Source of the DNA: Pseudolysinimonas kribbensis | GTDB taxonomy: Bacteria; Actinomycetota; Actinomycetes; Actinomycetales; Microbacteriaceae | DNA: 64,000 nucleotides | Direction: 5' to 3' | NCBI RefSeq assembly: GCF_030161895.1 | Contig: NZ_BSVB01000001.1 | Location: 3,348,001-3,412,000 of the forward strand | Shown: positions 46,209 to 57,036 of the stretch, piece after piece | Numbering within the stretch: position 1 is the stretch's first letter | Layout: each line of letters opens with the position of its first letter | The notes under the pieces: model-generated | Database searches by the model: none | Told to the model about the DNA's origin: nothing | The model's input: only the letters and a program-made list of their open reading frames with translations | Position numbers and translations under genes: made by a program

Positions 46209-46796
46209 GTCCGGCGCGGCTGCGCGGCGTCTCGCTGGCCGTCGTCGCGCTGCTCGCGGGCCTGGAGTTCCTGGCCTGGTCGCAGACCTGGTTCCGGATC
46301 GCGCTCGCCCCGCACGCGCTCGACATCGGCGGCGACGTCGCGGGCGCCGCGCTGCCCGCGCTCGCGCTCGCGTCGCTCGCCCTCGTGCTGGCGCTCGCGC
46401 TGGCCGGCCCGGCGTTCCGGATCATCCTGGCCCTGCTGGAGGCGCTCCTCGGAGTGGGCGTCATCACGGTGACCTCGTTCGCGCTCGCGAACCCGCTCGT
46501 CGCGTCGGCGCCCTCGATCACGAAGGCGACCGGTCTGTCGGGCTCGACGGCGGCGTACGCGGGCGATGTCGCGGCGACCGGCTGGCCGGTCGTGGCGATC
46601 GTCGGGGGTGCCTCATGGTGCTCTGCGGCCTGTTCCTGGCGATCACGGTCCGTTCCTGGCCGCGGAGCGGTCGCCGCTTCAGCCGCACCCGGGCGACCCC
46701 GGGGCCGGTGCCGGTTCCGCGGAGCCCGACCTCGATCCGGTCCGGGAGTGGGACGCCCTGAGCGAGGGCGACGATCCGACCCGGCCGAGCCCATAG
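46205..46796 (+). CDS. Trp biosynthesis-associated membrane protein (frameshifted twice here)
   Basis: A conserved actinobacterial membrane protein of the tryptophan operon with unknown function. Four hydrophobic helices are visible, including [38 protein letters not shown] and [20 protein letters not shown]. The last helix ([13 protein letters not shown]) is in the second frame, entered at GGGGG 46604-46608, where a sixth G is needed. A second loss between about 46670 and 46690 gives the typical C-terminus [20 protein letters not shown]. Repaired length is 197 residues. GTG 46205 overlaps hisI directly, so trpE is missing at this position. Confidence 0.82.
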
Positions 46797-46829
46797 ACTG
46801 ACCATGCACGACACGAGGAGACACGCGGA

Positions 46830-47066
46830 GTGAGCGACCACAGTCAGACCGACCCGGGTCACGGCAACTCGCCGGCCGCCTGGGTGGCCGTCATCATCAT
46901 GCTGATCGCGATCGCGGGCGGCACGTTCGCGTTCTGGTTCGACATCCCGTGGCTCGTCTGGTCGTTCGCCGGGCTCGTGCTGGTCGGCGCGATCGTCGGC
47001 GGCATCCTCGCCAAGCTCGGCTACGGCGTGCACGGGTCGCGCACGACCTCGAAGGCGCACGACTAG
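46830..47066 (+). CDS. HGxxPAAW family small membrane protein
   Basis: A 78-residue protein with the family signature HGNSPAAWVAVIIM near the N-terminus. It has two transmembrane helices (about residues 18-35 and 40-60), a glycine-rich end LAKLGYGVHG and a short polar tail. The family is found next to trpC in actinobacteria, and its role is unknown. GTG 46830 has AGGAG upstream. The preceding TAGACT at 46794-46799 overlaps the upstream stop and may be its -10 box. Confidence 0.85.
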   Translation: MSDHSQTDPGHGNSPAAWVAVIIMLIAIAGGTFAFWFDIPWLVWSFAGLVLVGAIVGGILAKLGYGVHGSRTTSKAHD

Positions 47067-47067
47067 C

Positions 47068-47837
47068 GTGCTCGACGACCTCGTCGCCGGCGCCCGCGAG
47101 GATGCGGCGGCGCGCCGAGTCGATCGTCCGCTCGAGCAGGTCGAGCGCGACGCCCTCGACGCGCCCCCGCACTCGACGCGGTGGCCGCCCTCGCCCCGAG
47201 CGATCGCGTGAAGATCATCGCCGAGATCAAGCGCGCATCGCCGTCCCGCGGTCCGCTCGCGGCCATCACGGAGCCGGCCGCCCTCGCCGTCTCGTACCAG
47301 ACCGGCGGTGCCAGCGCGATCAGCGTGCTGACCGAGCAGCGGCGGTTCCACGGCTCCCTGGCCGATCTCGAGCAGGTGCGCGCCGCCGTCGAGATCCCCG
47401 TGCTGCGCAAGGACTTCGTCACCGAGCCCTATCAGGTGCTCGAGGCGCGGGCCGCCGGCGCCGACCTCGTGCTGCTCATCGTCGCCGCTCTCGAGCAGCA
47501 GCAGCTGCTCGCGCTGCACGCGCTCGTCCACCAGCTCGGCATGACGGCCCTGGTCGAGACCCACTCCGCCGACGAGGTGCAGCGGGCGCTGGACGTGGGC
47601 GCCCAGGTGGTGGGCGTGAACGCGCGCGACCTGGCGACGTTCGAGCTCGACCGCGAGCTGTTCGGGTCGCTGGCCGACGCGATCCCCTCGGGCGTCATCC
47701 GGGTCGCCGAGTCGGCCGTGCGGGAGCCCGCGGACGTCGCGCACTACCGCGCGGCGGGCGCCGATGTCGTCCTGGCCGGCGAGGCGCTCGTGACCGGTGA
47801 CGACCCGGTCGCCGCGATCGAGGCGTTCCGCCGATGA
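47068..47837 (+). CDS. trpC: Indole-3-glycerol phosphate synthase (frameshifted here)
   Basis: TrpC closes the indole ring in tryptophan synthesis. It opens [20 protein letters not shown] from GTG 47068, right after the HGxxPAAW stop. The core has [64 protein letters not shown] and [13 protein letters not shown]. The N-terminal 30 residues are offset by a break at CCCCC 47164-47168; a sixth C gives [16 protein letters not shown]. Repaired length is 256 residues. The stop overlaps trpB. Confidence 0.94.
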
Positions 47838-49047
47838 CGTCGCTGCAGCAGCTCCCCGGCCCGTTCTTCGGCGAGTACGGCGGCCGGTTCATGCCCGAGT
47901 CGCTCATCGCGGCCATCGACGAGCTCGCGGCGGCGTACGAGGCCGCCCGGTCCGACCCGGAGTTCCAGGCGGAGCTCGCGGCCCTGCACCGCGACTACAG
48001 CGGCCGGCCGTCGATCCTGACCGAGGCTCCGCGCTTCGCGGAGCGCGCCGGGGCGCGCGGGTCTTCCTCAAACGGGAGGACCTGAACCACACCGGCTCGC
48101 ACAAGATCAACAACGTGCTCGGCCAGACCCTGCTCACCCGCCGCATCGGCAAGAAGCGCGTCATCGCCGAGACCGGAGCGGGCCAGCACGGCGTCGCCAC
48201 GGCGACCGCGGCGGCCCTGTTCGGCATGGAGTGCACGATCTTCATGGGCGAGGTCGACACGCAGCGCCAGGCGCTCAACGTCGCCCGGATGCGGCTGCTC
48301 GGCGCCGAGGTGGTCTCGGTGACGACCGGCTCCCGCACCCTCAAGGACGCGATCAACGAGGCCTACCGCGAGTGGGTGACCTCGGTCGAGACGACCAACT
48401 ACGTGTTCGGCACGGCCGCCGGACCGCACCCGTTCCCGGCGATGGTGCGCGACTTCCAGAGCGTCATCGGCCGCGAGGCGCGCCAGCAGCTGCTGGATCG
48501 CATCGGCCGGCTGCCGGATGCCGTGCTGGCCTGCGTCGGCGGCGGCTCGAACGCGATCGGCATCTTCGACGCCTTCCTCGACGACGCGGACGTGCGCCTG
48601 ATCGGCTTCGAGGCCGCGGGCGACGGGATCGACACCCTGCGGCACGCCGCATCGATCGAGAAGGGCCGCCCCGGCATCCTGCACGGCGCCCGCAGCTACC
48701 TGCTGCAGGACGAGGACGGTCAGACCGTCGAGTCGCACTCGATCTCGGCGGGCCTGGACTACCCGGGAGTCGGCCCCGAGCACGCCTACCTGCACGACAT
48801 CGGGCGGGCCCAGTACCTGCCGGCGAGCGACGACGAGGCCATGGAGGCGCTGCGGCTGCTCAGTCGCACCGAGGGCATCATCCCGGCGATCGAGTCGGCG
48901 CACGCCCTCGCCGGTGCCCTGCGCGTGGGGCGCGAGCTCGGCCCCGACGCCGTGCTGCTGGTCAACCTGAGCGGACGCGGCGACAAGGACGTGCAGACGG
49001 CGGGCCGCTGGTTCGGGCTCTTCGACGAGGGGGCGACGCAGGAGTGA
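47834..49047 (+). CDS. trpB: Tryptophan synthase beta chain (frameshifted here)
   Basis: TrpB joins indole and serine using pyridoxal phosphate. The N-terminus reads [20 protein letters not shown]. The PLP lysine lies in [20 protein letters not shown]. Other motifs are [20 protein letters not shown], the phosphate-binding [15 protein letters not shown] and [16 protein letters not shown]. The frame breaks at GGGG 48050-48053; a fifth G gives [17 protein letters not shown]. Repaired length is 404 residues. It overlaps trpC and trpA at both ends. Confidence 0.96.
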
Positions 49048-49835
49048 GCGCCGACGCGACCGCCGGGGCGGCCACGATCCCCGATCGGGCCCTCATCGGC
49101 TACCTCCCGATCGGCTTCCCCGACCTGGAGACGAGCATCGACGCGGCCATCGCGTTGGTCGAGAACGGTGTCGGCGTGCTCGAGCTCGGGCTGCCCTACT
49201 CCGACCCGGTCATGGACGGTCTCGCCATCCAGAAGGCGACGCAGGCGGCCCTGCAGGCCGGCTTCCGGGTGCGCGACGTGTTCGCGGCCGTCGAGGCGAT
49301 CCGCGGCCGGGTCGAGGTGCCGACCCTCGTCATGACGTACTGGAACCCGGTGGTGCAGTACGGCGTCGACCGCTTCGCGCGCGATCTGCGCGACGCCGGC
49401 GGTGCCGGGCTCATCACCCCGGACATCACGCCGGATGCCGCCGCCGACTGGATCGCGACGAGCGAGCAGCAGGACCTCGCCCGCGTCTTCCTCGCCGCGC
49501 CCACCTCGAGCGACGAGCGTCTCCGTGAGACGGTGCGGTCGAGCCGCGGCTTCGTCTACGCCGTCTCGACGATGGGCATCACCGGCGCGCGGCAGGACGT
49601 GGACGCCGCCGCGCGCACGCTCGTCGGCCGTCTCCGTACCGCCGGGGCGACCGGCCCCGACACCATCCCGGCGTGCGTCGGGATCGGCATCTCGACGCCC
49701 GGCCAGGTGGCCGAGGTGCTCGGCTACGCCGACGGAGCCATCGTCGGCTCCGCCCTCGTCACCGCCCTCGCCGAGCACGGCGTCTCCGGCCTCGCCCGGA
49801 CCGCTGCGGAATTGGCTCAGGGCACGGACCGGTAA
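49044..49835 (+). CDS. trpA: Tryptophan synthase alpha chain
   Basis: TrpA splits indole glycerol phosphate and channels indole to TrpB. The intact 263-residue TIM barrel has [20 protein letters not shown], the catalytic glutamate in [19 protein letters not shown], and [34 protein letters not shown] follows, then the phosphate loop [23 protein letters not shown] 49044 overlaps the trpB stop. Confidence 0.96.
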   Translation: MSADATAGAATIPDRALIGYLPIGFPDLETSIDAAIALVENGVGVLELGLPYSDPVMDGLAIQKATQAALQAGFRVRDVFAAVEAIRGRVEVPTLVMTYWNPVVQYGVDRFARDLRDAGGAGLITPDITPDAAADWIATSEQQDLARVFLAAPTSSDERLRETVRSSRGFVYAVSTMGITGARQDVDAAARTLVGRLRTAGATGPDTIPACVGIGISTPGQVAEVLGYADGAIVGSALVTALAEHGVSGLARTAAELAQGTDR

Positions 49836-49838
49836 GGT
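49833..49838 (+). promoter_or_regulatory. Candidate leaderless-type -10 box of lgt
   Basis: TAAGGT overlaps the trpA stop and lies 8 bases before GTG 49847. Confidence 0.35.
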
Positions 49839-49846
49839 TCTGCATC

Positions 49847-50881
49847 GTGATCCTGACGAGCATCCCGAGCCCGCCTCCGTCGTGGAGCGTCTACTACGTG
49901 GGCACCTGGATCCACTCCTGGCTGCCCGCCTGGCCGGCCTCGTGGACGCTGCCGGTGCACTTCTACGCGCTCATCATCCTCGTCGGGATCATCGTGTCGA
50001 TCGTGCTGACGAACTACCGGCTGACCCGCCGGGGCGGCGAGCCGTGGATCATCATCGACATCTCGCTGTGGACGATCGCGCTCGGCATCATCGTGGCGCG
50101 CGGGTGGCACGTCGTCACCCACATCGACGACTACTTCGGTCCGGGCAAGAACACCTGGAATCCGACCCAGCCGGGCGCGATCTGGAACATCTGGGACGGC
50201 GGCGACGCCATCTTCGGCGCGCTGCTCGGCGGCGCGCTCGGCGTGTTCATCGGCTGCCGCATCGCCGGCCTCCGGTTCTGGAGCGTCGCCGACGCGCTCG
50301 CGCCGACGCTCCTGCTCGCGCAGGCGCTCGGGCGGCTCGGCAACTACTTCAACCAGGAGCTCTTCGGCCTGCCGACCGACGCGCCGTGGGGCCTCAAGAT
50401 CGACAGCCCCAACCCCGCGATCCCGGTCGGGCTGCCCGACGGCACGCTGTTCCAGCCGACGTTCCTGTACGAGATGATCCTGAACGTCATCGGCTTCGGC
50501 GTCATCATGGTCATCACGCATCGCCGCCGCAGCGGGCAGTGGGTGAGCAGCCCGTTCTGGCAGTGGGGCAAGGTGCTCGGCCTGTACCTGATCTGGTACG
50601 GCGCCGTGCGCAGCTGGATGGAGAACATCCGCATCGACCCGAGCCAGACCTTCCTCGGGATCCGCGACAACGTGTGGGGCGCGATCGGTGCGATCGTGCT
50701 CGGACTGGTGATCATCGTCGTGCAGACCCGGCGCCATCCGGGCATCGAGCCGAGCGTCTACCACCCGGGGCGGCAGTGGACTCCGGAGGATCAGGTAGAA
50801 TCCGAGGACACCTACTCGGACGACGATGACGACGCCGAGACCGAGAAGGCGCCCGCCACAAGCGCAGCCCCCGTTTCGTAA
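49847..50881 (+). CDS. lgt: Prolipoprotein diacylglyceryl transferase
   Basis: Lgt adds diacylglycerol to the lipobox cysteine of prolipoproteins. The 344-residue membrane protein has about seven hydrophobic segments, including LPVHFYALIILVGIIVSIVL. The Lgt signature appears as ALGRLGNYFNQELFGLPTDA, and TFLYEMILNVIGFGV and YGAVRSWMENIRID contain the conserved Glu and Arg. The C-terminal tail is cytoplasmic and acidic (ESEDTYSDDDDDAE). Lgt directly after trpA is the normal actinobacterial order. The window also holds a lipoprotein substrate candidate, the binding protein at 61323. Confidence 0.95.
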   Translation: MILTSIPSPPPSWSVYYVGTWIHSWLPAWPASWTLPVHFYALIILVGIIVSIVLTNYRLTRRGGEPWIIIDISLWTIALGIIVARGWHVVTHIDDYFGPGKNTWNPTQPGAIWNIWDGGDAIFGALLGGALGVFIGCRIAGLRFWSVADALAPTLLLAQALGRLGNYFNQELFGLPTDAPWGLKIDSPNPAIPVGLPDGTLFQPTFLYEMILNVIGFGVIMVITHRRRSGQWVSSPFWQWGKVLGLYLIWYGAVRSWMENIRIDPSQTFLGIRDNVWGAIGAIVLGLVIIVVQTRRHPGIEPSVYHPGRQWTPEDQVESEDTYSDDDDDAETEKAPATSAAPVS

Positions 50882-50884
50882 CCC

Positions 50885-50904
50885 GTCCGCCACCGCATGC
50901 GGAC
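50885..50904 (+). terminator. Possible hairpin terminator after lgt
   Basis: GTCCGC (50885-50890) can pair with GCGGAC (50899-50904) around an 8-base loop, 3 bases after the lgt stop. There is no T-run, so termination here is uncertain. The rest of the 82-base gap before gltB holds nothing recognisable. Confidence 0.3.
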
Positions 50905-50963
50905 TCCCGAATCCGTCGGGCCGCTGACGTCCTGACCACCGCACCATCGTGAGGACGGTAGCC

Positions 50964-53900
50964 ATGTCGGCTTTCAGCATGGTCCCGCATGCCCAGGGGC
51001 TGTACGACCCGCGCCATGAGCGCGACGCCTGCGGTCTGGCCATGGTCGCGACGCTGCGCGGCACGGCCGGGCACGACATCGTGATGCAGGCGCTGGAGGC
51101 GCTGCGGCACCTGGAGCACCGCGGTGCGGTCGGCTCCGATGCGGGCACCGGCGACGGCGCGGGCATCGTGACGCAGATGCCGGATGCCTTCCTGCGCGCC
51201 GTCGCGTCGTTCGATCTCCCCGCGGCGGGGCGCTACGCGGTGGGCATGGCGTTCCTGCCCGTCGACGACGCGGAGCGCGCCGCTCAGAAGGCGCAGCTCG
51301 AGCGGATCGCCGGCGAGGAGGAGCTCGACGTGCTCGGCTGGCGCGTCGTGCCGACCGACCCGTCGCACCTCGGACACCTCGCTCGCGAGGCGATGCCCGT
51401 CTTCGAGCAGGTGTTCCTGGCATCCCGCCGCCTCGACGAGCGCGACCTGCCGGTGTCGGGGATCGTGCTCGACCGCCAGACCTTCCGGTTGCGCAAGCGC
51501 GCCGAGCGGGAGCTGGGCGCCTACTTCCCGTCGCTGTCGTCACGCACCCTCGTCTACAAGGGCATGGTGACGACTCTCCAGCTGGAGCCGTTCTACCCCG
51601 ACCTCAGCGACGAGCGATTCGCGTCGCGGCTGGCGCTCGTGCACTCGCGGTACTCGACGAACACCTTCCCGTCGTGGCCGCTTGCGCAGCCGTTCCGCAT
51701 GATCGCCCACAACGGCGAGATCAACACCGTGCAGGGCAACCGCAACTGGATGCGCGCACGCCAGAGCCAGCTCGAGTCGGAGGCGCTGGGCGACCTGCGG
51801 CCGCTGTTCCCGATCGTGAGCGAGGGCGCGAGCGACTCGGCGTCCTTCGACGAGGTCGTCGAGCTGCTGACCCTCGCCGGTCGGTCCCTGCCGCACGCGA
51901 TCATGATGATGGTGCCGGAGGCCTGGGAGAACCAGGTCGACCTCGAGCCGCGGCGCCGTGCGTTCTACGAATTCCACTCGATGCTCATGGAGCCCTGGGA
52001 CGGTCCGGCCGCCCTGGTGTTCACCGACGGCTCACTCGTGGGAGCGACCCTCGACCGCAACGGTCTGCGCCCCGGGCGGTTCGTGGTCACCGACGACGGG
52101 CTCGTCGTGCTGGCGAGCGAGGTCGGGGTGCTCGACTTCCCGCCCGACCGCATCGTGCGCAAGGGCCGGCTGCGGCCCGGCAAGATGTTCCTCGTCGACA
52201 CCGTCGCGGGACGGATCGTCGAGGACGACGAGATCAAGGGCGAGCTCGCCGCGGCCGAACCGTGGGGCGAGTGGCTCGACCAGGGCCGGATCCGCATGGC
52301 GGACCTCCCGGAGCGCGAGCACGTGACGCACACCCCGGCGTCGGTGACGCGCCGCCAGCGCACCTTCGGCTACACGGAGGAGGAGGTGCGCATCCTCATC
52401 ACGCCGATGGCGCGCACCGGTGCCGAACCGCTCGGTGCGATGGGGTCCGACACGCCCATCGCAGTGCTCAGTGAGCGCCCGCGCCTGCTCTTCGATTACT
52501 TCACCCAGGCGTTCGCCCAGGTCACCAACCCGCCGCTCGACTCGATCCGCGAGGAGGTCGTGACGAGCATGAAGCTGGGCCTGGGCCCCGAGCGCAACCT
52601 GCTCGACGCCGGCCCGGAGCACGCGAAGCAGATCGTGCTCGACTTCCCCGTCATCGACAACGACGAGCTCGCCAAGGTGCAGCACTTCCAGACCGAGGGC
52701 GGCCGCCGGCTCGCGCGCGTGATCAAGGGTCTGTATCGCGTCGCCGACGGCACCGCGGGGCTCGCCGAGCGGCTCGACGCGATGTGCGCGGAGGCCGACC
52801 AGGCGATCGAGGAGGGCGCGCAGTTCCTCGTGCTGAGCGATCGCGACTCCAACGCGGACCTCGCACCGATCCCGTCGCTGCTCATGCTCGCCGCCGTCCA
52901 CCACCACCTCATCCGGCAGGAGACCCGGATGAAGGCCGGGCTGGTCGTCGAGGCCGGCGACGTGCGCGAGGTCCACCACGCGGCCCTGCTGATCGGCTAC
53001 GGCGCGTCGGCGATCAACCCGTACCTCGCGATGGAGACCGCCGAGCAGGCGGTGGTGAGCGGCATCCTCACCGGTGTCGGCCCCGAGAAGGCCGTCAAGA
53101 ACCTCATCAAGGGGCTCGGCAAGGGCGTGCTCAAGATCATGTCCAAGATGGGCATCTCGGTCGTGGGCTCCTATGCGGGCGCCCAGGCGTTCGAGGCGGT
53201 CGGGCTCAGCCAGGAGTTCGTCGACCAGTACTTCACCGGCACGACGAGCCTGCTGGGCGGTGTCGGCCTCGAGGTGATCGCGGCGGAGAACGCCGCCCGC
53301 CACCGGGCCGCCTACCCGGAGGACGGGGCGATCGTCGCCCACGAGCGCCTGCAGACGGGCGGCGAGTACCAGTGGCGCCGCGAGGGGCCTCCGCACCTGT
53401 TCAACCCGGAGACCGTGTTCCGCCTGCAGCATTCGACCCGGGCGCGGCGCTACGACATCTTCCGCGACTACACCCGTCGCATCGACGCGCAGGCCGAGAA
53501 CCTCATGACCCTGCGCGGTCTGTTCGGCCTGCGCACCGGAGCGCGCCCGGCGGTGCCGCTGGACGAGGTCGAGTCGATCAGCTCGATCATCGCGCGGTTC
53601 AACACGGGCGCGATGAGCTACGGCTCCATCTCGCAGGAGGCCCACGAGACGCTGGCGATCGCGATGAACCGCCTCGGCGGGCGCAGCAACACCGGGGAGG
53701 GCGGTGAGGATGTCGAGCGCCTCGTCGACCCCGAACGCCGCAGTCGCATCAAGCAGGTGGCGAGCGGCCGGTTCGGCGTGACGAGCATGTACCTCACCAA
53801 CGCCACCGACATCCAGATCAAGATGGCGCAGGGCGCCAAGCCCGGCGAGGGCGGCCAGCTGATGGCGGCCAAGGTGTATCCGTGGATCGCGCGCACCCGG

Positions 53901-55523
53901 CACTCGACCGCCGGCGTCGGTCTCATCTCACCCCCGCCGCACCACGACATCTACTCGATCGAGGACCTCAAGCAGCTGATCTTCGACCTCAAGCGGGCGA
54001 ACCCCGAGGCGCGCGTGCACGTCAAGCTCGTGTCGCAATCCGGGATCGGTGCGGTCGCGGCCGGCGTGACGAAGGCCCTCGCGGACGTCGTGCTCGTCTC
54101 GGGCCATGACGGCGGCACGGGTGCCAGCCCGCTCAACTCGCTCAAGCACGCCGGAACGCCGTGGGAGATCGGCCTGGCGGAGACGCAGCAGACGCTCATG
54201 CTCAACGGGATGCGCGATCGCGTGGTCGTGCAGGTGGACGGCCAGATGAAGACGGGCCGCGACGTCATCGTGGCGGCGCTGCTCGGTGCGGAGGAGTTCG
54301 GCTTCGCGACCGCGCCGCTCGTCGTCTCCGGCTGCATCCTCATGCGGGTCTGCCACCTCGACACCTGCCCGGTAGGCGTTGCCACGCAGAACCCGGTGCT
54401 GCGGGCCCGGTTCAGCGGCAAGCCCGAGTTCGTCGAGACGTTCTTCGAGTTCCTGGCGCAGGAGGTGCGGGAGTACCTCGCCGAACTCGGGTTCCGCTCG
54501 ATCGAGGAGGCCATCGGTCACGCCGAACTGCTCGACGTCGATCGCGCGATCCGGCACTGGAAGGCCGACGGCCTCGACCTGACGCCGATCCTGGTCGGTC
54601 CGGACTTCGCCGACGACGAGCCGCGGCGCAACGGCCGCGGCCAGGAGCACGAACTCGACAAGCACTTCGACCGCGCCCTCATCGCGAAGGCGGCCGCCGC
54701 GCTCGAGCACGGCGACCACGTCGAGCTGGATCTCGAGATCCGCAACACGGAACGCGCCGTCGGCACCATGCTGGGGCACGAGGTCACGAAGCGCCACGGC
54801 GAGCACGGGCTGCCCGAGGGCACGATCGAGATCGCGCTGCACGGATCGGCCGGGCAGTCGCTCGGCGCCTTCCTGCCGAGCGGGATCACGCTGCGGCTCG
54901 AGGGTGACAGCAACGACTACGTGGGCAAGGGGCTCTCGGGCGGCCGGATCGTGATCCGCCCGCCGCGCGGCGCCCTCTTCGCGGCCGAGCGCAACGTCAT
55001 CGCCGGCAACGTGATCGGCTACGGGGCGACGCAGGGCAGCATGTTCCTGCGCGGCGTCGTGGGGGAGCGATTCCTCGTGCGCAACTCCGGGGCGACGGCG
55101 GTCGTGGAGGGTGTGGGCGACCACGCGCTCGAGTACATGACGGGCGGGCTCGCGATCATCCTGGGCGGCACGGGGCGCAACCTCGGCGCCGGGATGTCGG
55201 GCGGCACGGCGTACGTGCTCGACCTCAAGCCGGAGCGGGTCAACCGCGACGCGCTCGCCGCCGGCGAACTCGAGCTTCTGCCGCTCGCGGGCGGTGACGC
55301 CGAGATCCTGCTCGACCAGCTGCGCGAGCATGCGGTCGAGACGGAGTCCGCCGTCGCGCTGCGCCTGCTCGACGACCCGGAGGCCGCGGTCGCCCGGTTC
55401 ACCAAAGTGCTTCCGCGCGACTACGCCGCGGTGCTCCAGACGCGGCAGGACGCGCTCGATGCGGGGATCGACCCCGACGGCGATGCGACCTGGCGCAAGA
55501 TCCTCGAAGTGACGGGAGGCTGA
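50964..55523 (+). CDS. gltB: Glutamate synthase (NADPH) large subunit
   Basis: GltB makes glutamate from glutamine and 2-oxoglutarate. The intact protein of about 1519 residues starts at ATG 50964, with GAGGACG as ribosome binding site; GTG 50949 is possible. The N-terminal nucleophile is Cys23 in [14 protein letters not shown], exposed after removal of a short propeptide. Class II amidotransferase motifs are [20 protein letters not shown] and [16 protein letters not shown]. The FMN synthase domain has [38 protein letters not shown] and the Fe-S cysteines in [15 protein letters not shown]. The C-terminal beta-helix reads [14 protein letters not shown] and [20 protein letters not shown]. Confidence 0.96.
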   Translation: MSAFSMVPHAQGLYDPRHERDACGLAMVATLRGTAGHDIVMQALEALRHLEHRGAVGSDAGTGDGAGIVTQMPDAFLRAVASFDLPAAGRYAVGMAFLPVDDAERAAQKAQLERIAGEEELDVLGWRVVPTDPSHLGHLAREAMPVFEQVFLASRRLDERDLPVSGIVLDRQTFRLRKRAERELGAYFPSLSSRTLVYKGMVTTLQLEPFYPDLSDERFASRLALVHSRYSTNTFPSWPLAQPFRMIAHNGEINTVQGNRNWMRARQSQLESEALGDLRPLFPIVSEGASDSASFDEVVELLTLAGRSLPHAIMMMVPEAWENQVDLEPRRRAFYEFHSMLMEPWDGPAALVFTDGSLVGATLDRNGLRPGRFVVTDDGLVVLASEVGVLDFPPDRIVRKGRLRPGKMFLVDTVAGRIVEDDEIKGELAAAEPWGEWLDQGRIRMADLPEREHVTHTPASVTRRQRTFGYTEEEVRILITPMARTGAEPLGAMGSDTPIAVLSERPRLLFDYFTQAFAQVTNPPLDSIREEVVTSMKLGLGPERNLLDAGPEHAKQIVLDFPVIDNDELAKVQHFQTEGGRRLARVIKGLYRVADGTAGLAERLDAMCAEADQAIEEGAQFLVLSDRDSNADLAPIPSLLMLAAVHHHLIRQETRMKAGLVVEAGDVREVHHAALLIGYGASAINPYLAMETAEQAVVSGILTGVGPEKAVKNLIKGLGKGVLKIMSKMGISVVGSYAGAQAFEAVGLSQEFVDQYFTGTTSLLGGVGLEVIAAENAARHRAAYPEDGAIVAHERLQTGGEYQWRREGPPHLFNPETVFRLQHSTRARRYDIFRDYTRRIDAQAENLMTLRGLFGLRTGARPAVPLDEVESISSIIARFNTGAMSYGSISQEAHETLAIAMNRLGGRSNTGEGGEDVERLVDPERRSRIKQVASGRFGVTSMYLTNATDIQIKMAQGAKPGEGGQLMAAKVYPWIARTRHSTAGVGLISPPPHHDIYSIEDLKQLIFDLKRANPEARVHVKLVSQSGIGAVAAGVTKALADVVLVSGHDGGTGASPLNSLKHAGTPWEIGLAETQQTLMLNGMRDRVVVQVDGQMKTGRDVIVAALLGAEEFGFATAPLVVSGCILMRVCHLDTCPVGVATQNPVLRARFSGKPEFVETFFEFLAQEVREYLAELGFRSIEEAIGHAELLDVDRAIRHWKADGLDLTPILVGPDFADDEPRRNGRGQEHELDKHFDRALIAKAAAALEHGDHVELDLEIRNTERAVGTMLGHEVTKRHGEHGLPEGTIEIALHGSAGQSLGAFLPSGITLRLEGDSNDYVGKGLSGGRIVIRPPRGALFAAERNVIAGNVIGYGATQGSMFLRGVVGERFLVRNSGATAVVEGVGDHALEYMTGGLAIILGGTGRNLGAGMSGGTAYVLDLKPERVNRDALAAGELELLPLAGGDAEILLDQLREHAVETESAVALRLLDDPEAAVARFTKVLPRDYAAVLQTRQDALDAGIDPDGDATWRKILEVTGG

Positions 55524-55524
55524 G

Positions 55525-56980
55525 ATGGCCGACCCCAAGGGTTTCCTCAAGGTGCAGGAGCGTGAGCTCCCAAGCGCCGCCCCGTTCCGGTCCGCATCAT
55601 GGACTGGAAGGAGGTCTACGAGCAGCAGGATCCCGCGCAGCTGCGTCGGCAGGCCGGGCGCTGCATGGACTGCGGTGTGCCGTTCTGCCACCACGGCTGC
55701 CCGCTCGGCAACCTGATCCCCGAGTGGAACGACCTCACCTGGCGCAACGAGGGCCGGGCCGCCATCGAGCGTCTGCACGCCACCAACAACTTCCCGGAGT
55801 TCACCGGGCGGCTGTGCCCCGCGCCGTGCGAGTCGAGCTGTGTGCTGGGCATCAACCAGCCGGCGGTGACGATCAAGCAGGTCGAGGTCTCGATCATCGA
55901 TCAGGCCTGGGCCAACGGCTGGGTGGCGCCGCATCCGCCGGAGCGCCTCACCGGCAAGACGGTCGCCGTCGTCGGTTCTGGGCCTGCGGGGCTCGCGGCC
56001 GCGCAGCAGCTGACCCGGGCGGGGCACACCGTGGCCGTGTACGAGCGCGACGACCGGATCGGCGGCCTGCTGCGGTACGGCATCCCGGACTTCAAGATGG
56101 AGAAGAAGCAGGTCGAGCAGCGCCTGAACCAGATGCAGGCGGAGGGCACCCGGTTCCGCGCGGGCGTCGAGATCGGCGTCGACATCTCCTGGAGTGAGCT
56201 GCGCTCGCGCTACGACGCCGTCGTGATCGCGACCGGGGCGACGGTGCCGCGCGACATCCCGATCCCGGGGCGCGACCTGCTCGGCATCCACTTCGCGATG
56301 GACTACCTCGTGCAGCAGAACAAGGTGGGCGCCGGAGACGTCGTGCCCCAGCAGCTCACGGCGGAGGGCAAGCATGTCGTCGTCATCGGCGGCGGGGACA
56401 CCGGAGCCGACTGCATCGGCACCGCGCACCGGCAGGGTGCGCTGACCGTCACCAACCTCGCGATCGGCTACCAGCCGCCGTCGGACCGTCCCGAGGACCA
56501 GCCGTGGCCGATGATGCCGCAGATCTTCGAGGTCTCGAGCGCGCACGAGGAGGGCGGGGAGCGGCAGTATCTGGCCTCCACCGTCGAGTTCCTGGGCAAC
56601 GGGGCGGGCGAGGTGCGCGCCCTGCGGGTCGCGGAGACCGAGTACGTCGATGGGCGGCGGGTGCCGAAGTCGGGTACCGAGCGCGAGATCCCGGCCGACC
56701 TCGTGCTCATCGCCATGGGCTTCACGGGTGCCGAGCGCGACGCGCTGGAGGGCCAGCTCGGCCTGCCGTTCACGCCCCGCGGTGACGTCGCCCGCGACGA
56801 GGACTACGCGAGCAACCAGCCGGGCGTCTTCGTGACCGGCGACGCCGGCCGCGGTCAGTCGCTCATCGTGTGGGCGATCGCCGAGGGCGCGCCGCGGCCG
56901 CCGCGGTCGATCGCTACCTCGAGGGCGAGACCGAGCTGCCGAGCCCCGTTCGGCCGAGCGACCGTGCGGTCAGCCTCTAG
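55525..56980 (+). CDS. gltD: Glutamate synthase small subunit (frameshifted twice here)
   Basis: GltD passes electrons from NADPH to GltB through FAD and two Fe-S clusters. The cluster cysteines are in [20 protein letters not shown] and [12 protein letters not shown]. The FAD loop is [20 protein letters not shown], the NADPH loop [14 protein letters not shown], and the FAD-aspartate segment [20 protein letters not shown]. Breaks are at CCC 55569-55571 (a fourth C gives [20 protein letters not shown]) and at about 56886-56895. After the second repair the C-terminus reads [20 protein letters not shown] and ends at TAG 56978-56980. Repaired length is 485 residues. It follows gltB by 1 base. Confidence 0.94.
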
Positions 56981-56983
56981 GCT
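56978..56983 (+). promoter_or_regulatory. Candidate -10 box for pyk
   Basis: TAGGCT overlaps the repaired gltD stop. Transcription from it would begin near 56990 and include the CCA-repeat leader of pyk. Confidence 0.4.
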
Positions 56984-56996
56984 CGCGCTGCACTCT

Positions 56997-57026
56997 CACA
57001 CCACCACCACCGCCACCACCACCACC
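56997..57026 (+). repeat. CCA/ACC trinucleotide repeat in the pyk leader
   Basis: About ten tandem CAC/CCA units with a single CCG interruption occupy 30 bases between gltD and the pyk ribosome binding site (GAAGGAAG). The stretch contains one G only, in a genome otherwise rich in G, so the leader RNA should be unstructured here. Confidence 0.8.
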
Positions 57027-57036
57027 GAAGGAAGTC

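Noticed and set aside
46804-46833. Nine-codon mini-ORF (MHDTRRHAE) ending on the GTG of the HGxxPAAW gene, as a trp leader peptide
   Set aside because: It has no Trp codons and no attenuator hairpin, and the spacing to the TAGACT box does not fit a leaderless start; AGGAG inside it is a normal ribosome binding site for the next gene.
50796-50801. TAGAAT inside the lgt tail as a gltB promoter
   Set aside because: No -35 box is visible and it would give a leader of more than 150 bases; it may be chance within the codons of the acidic tail.
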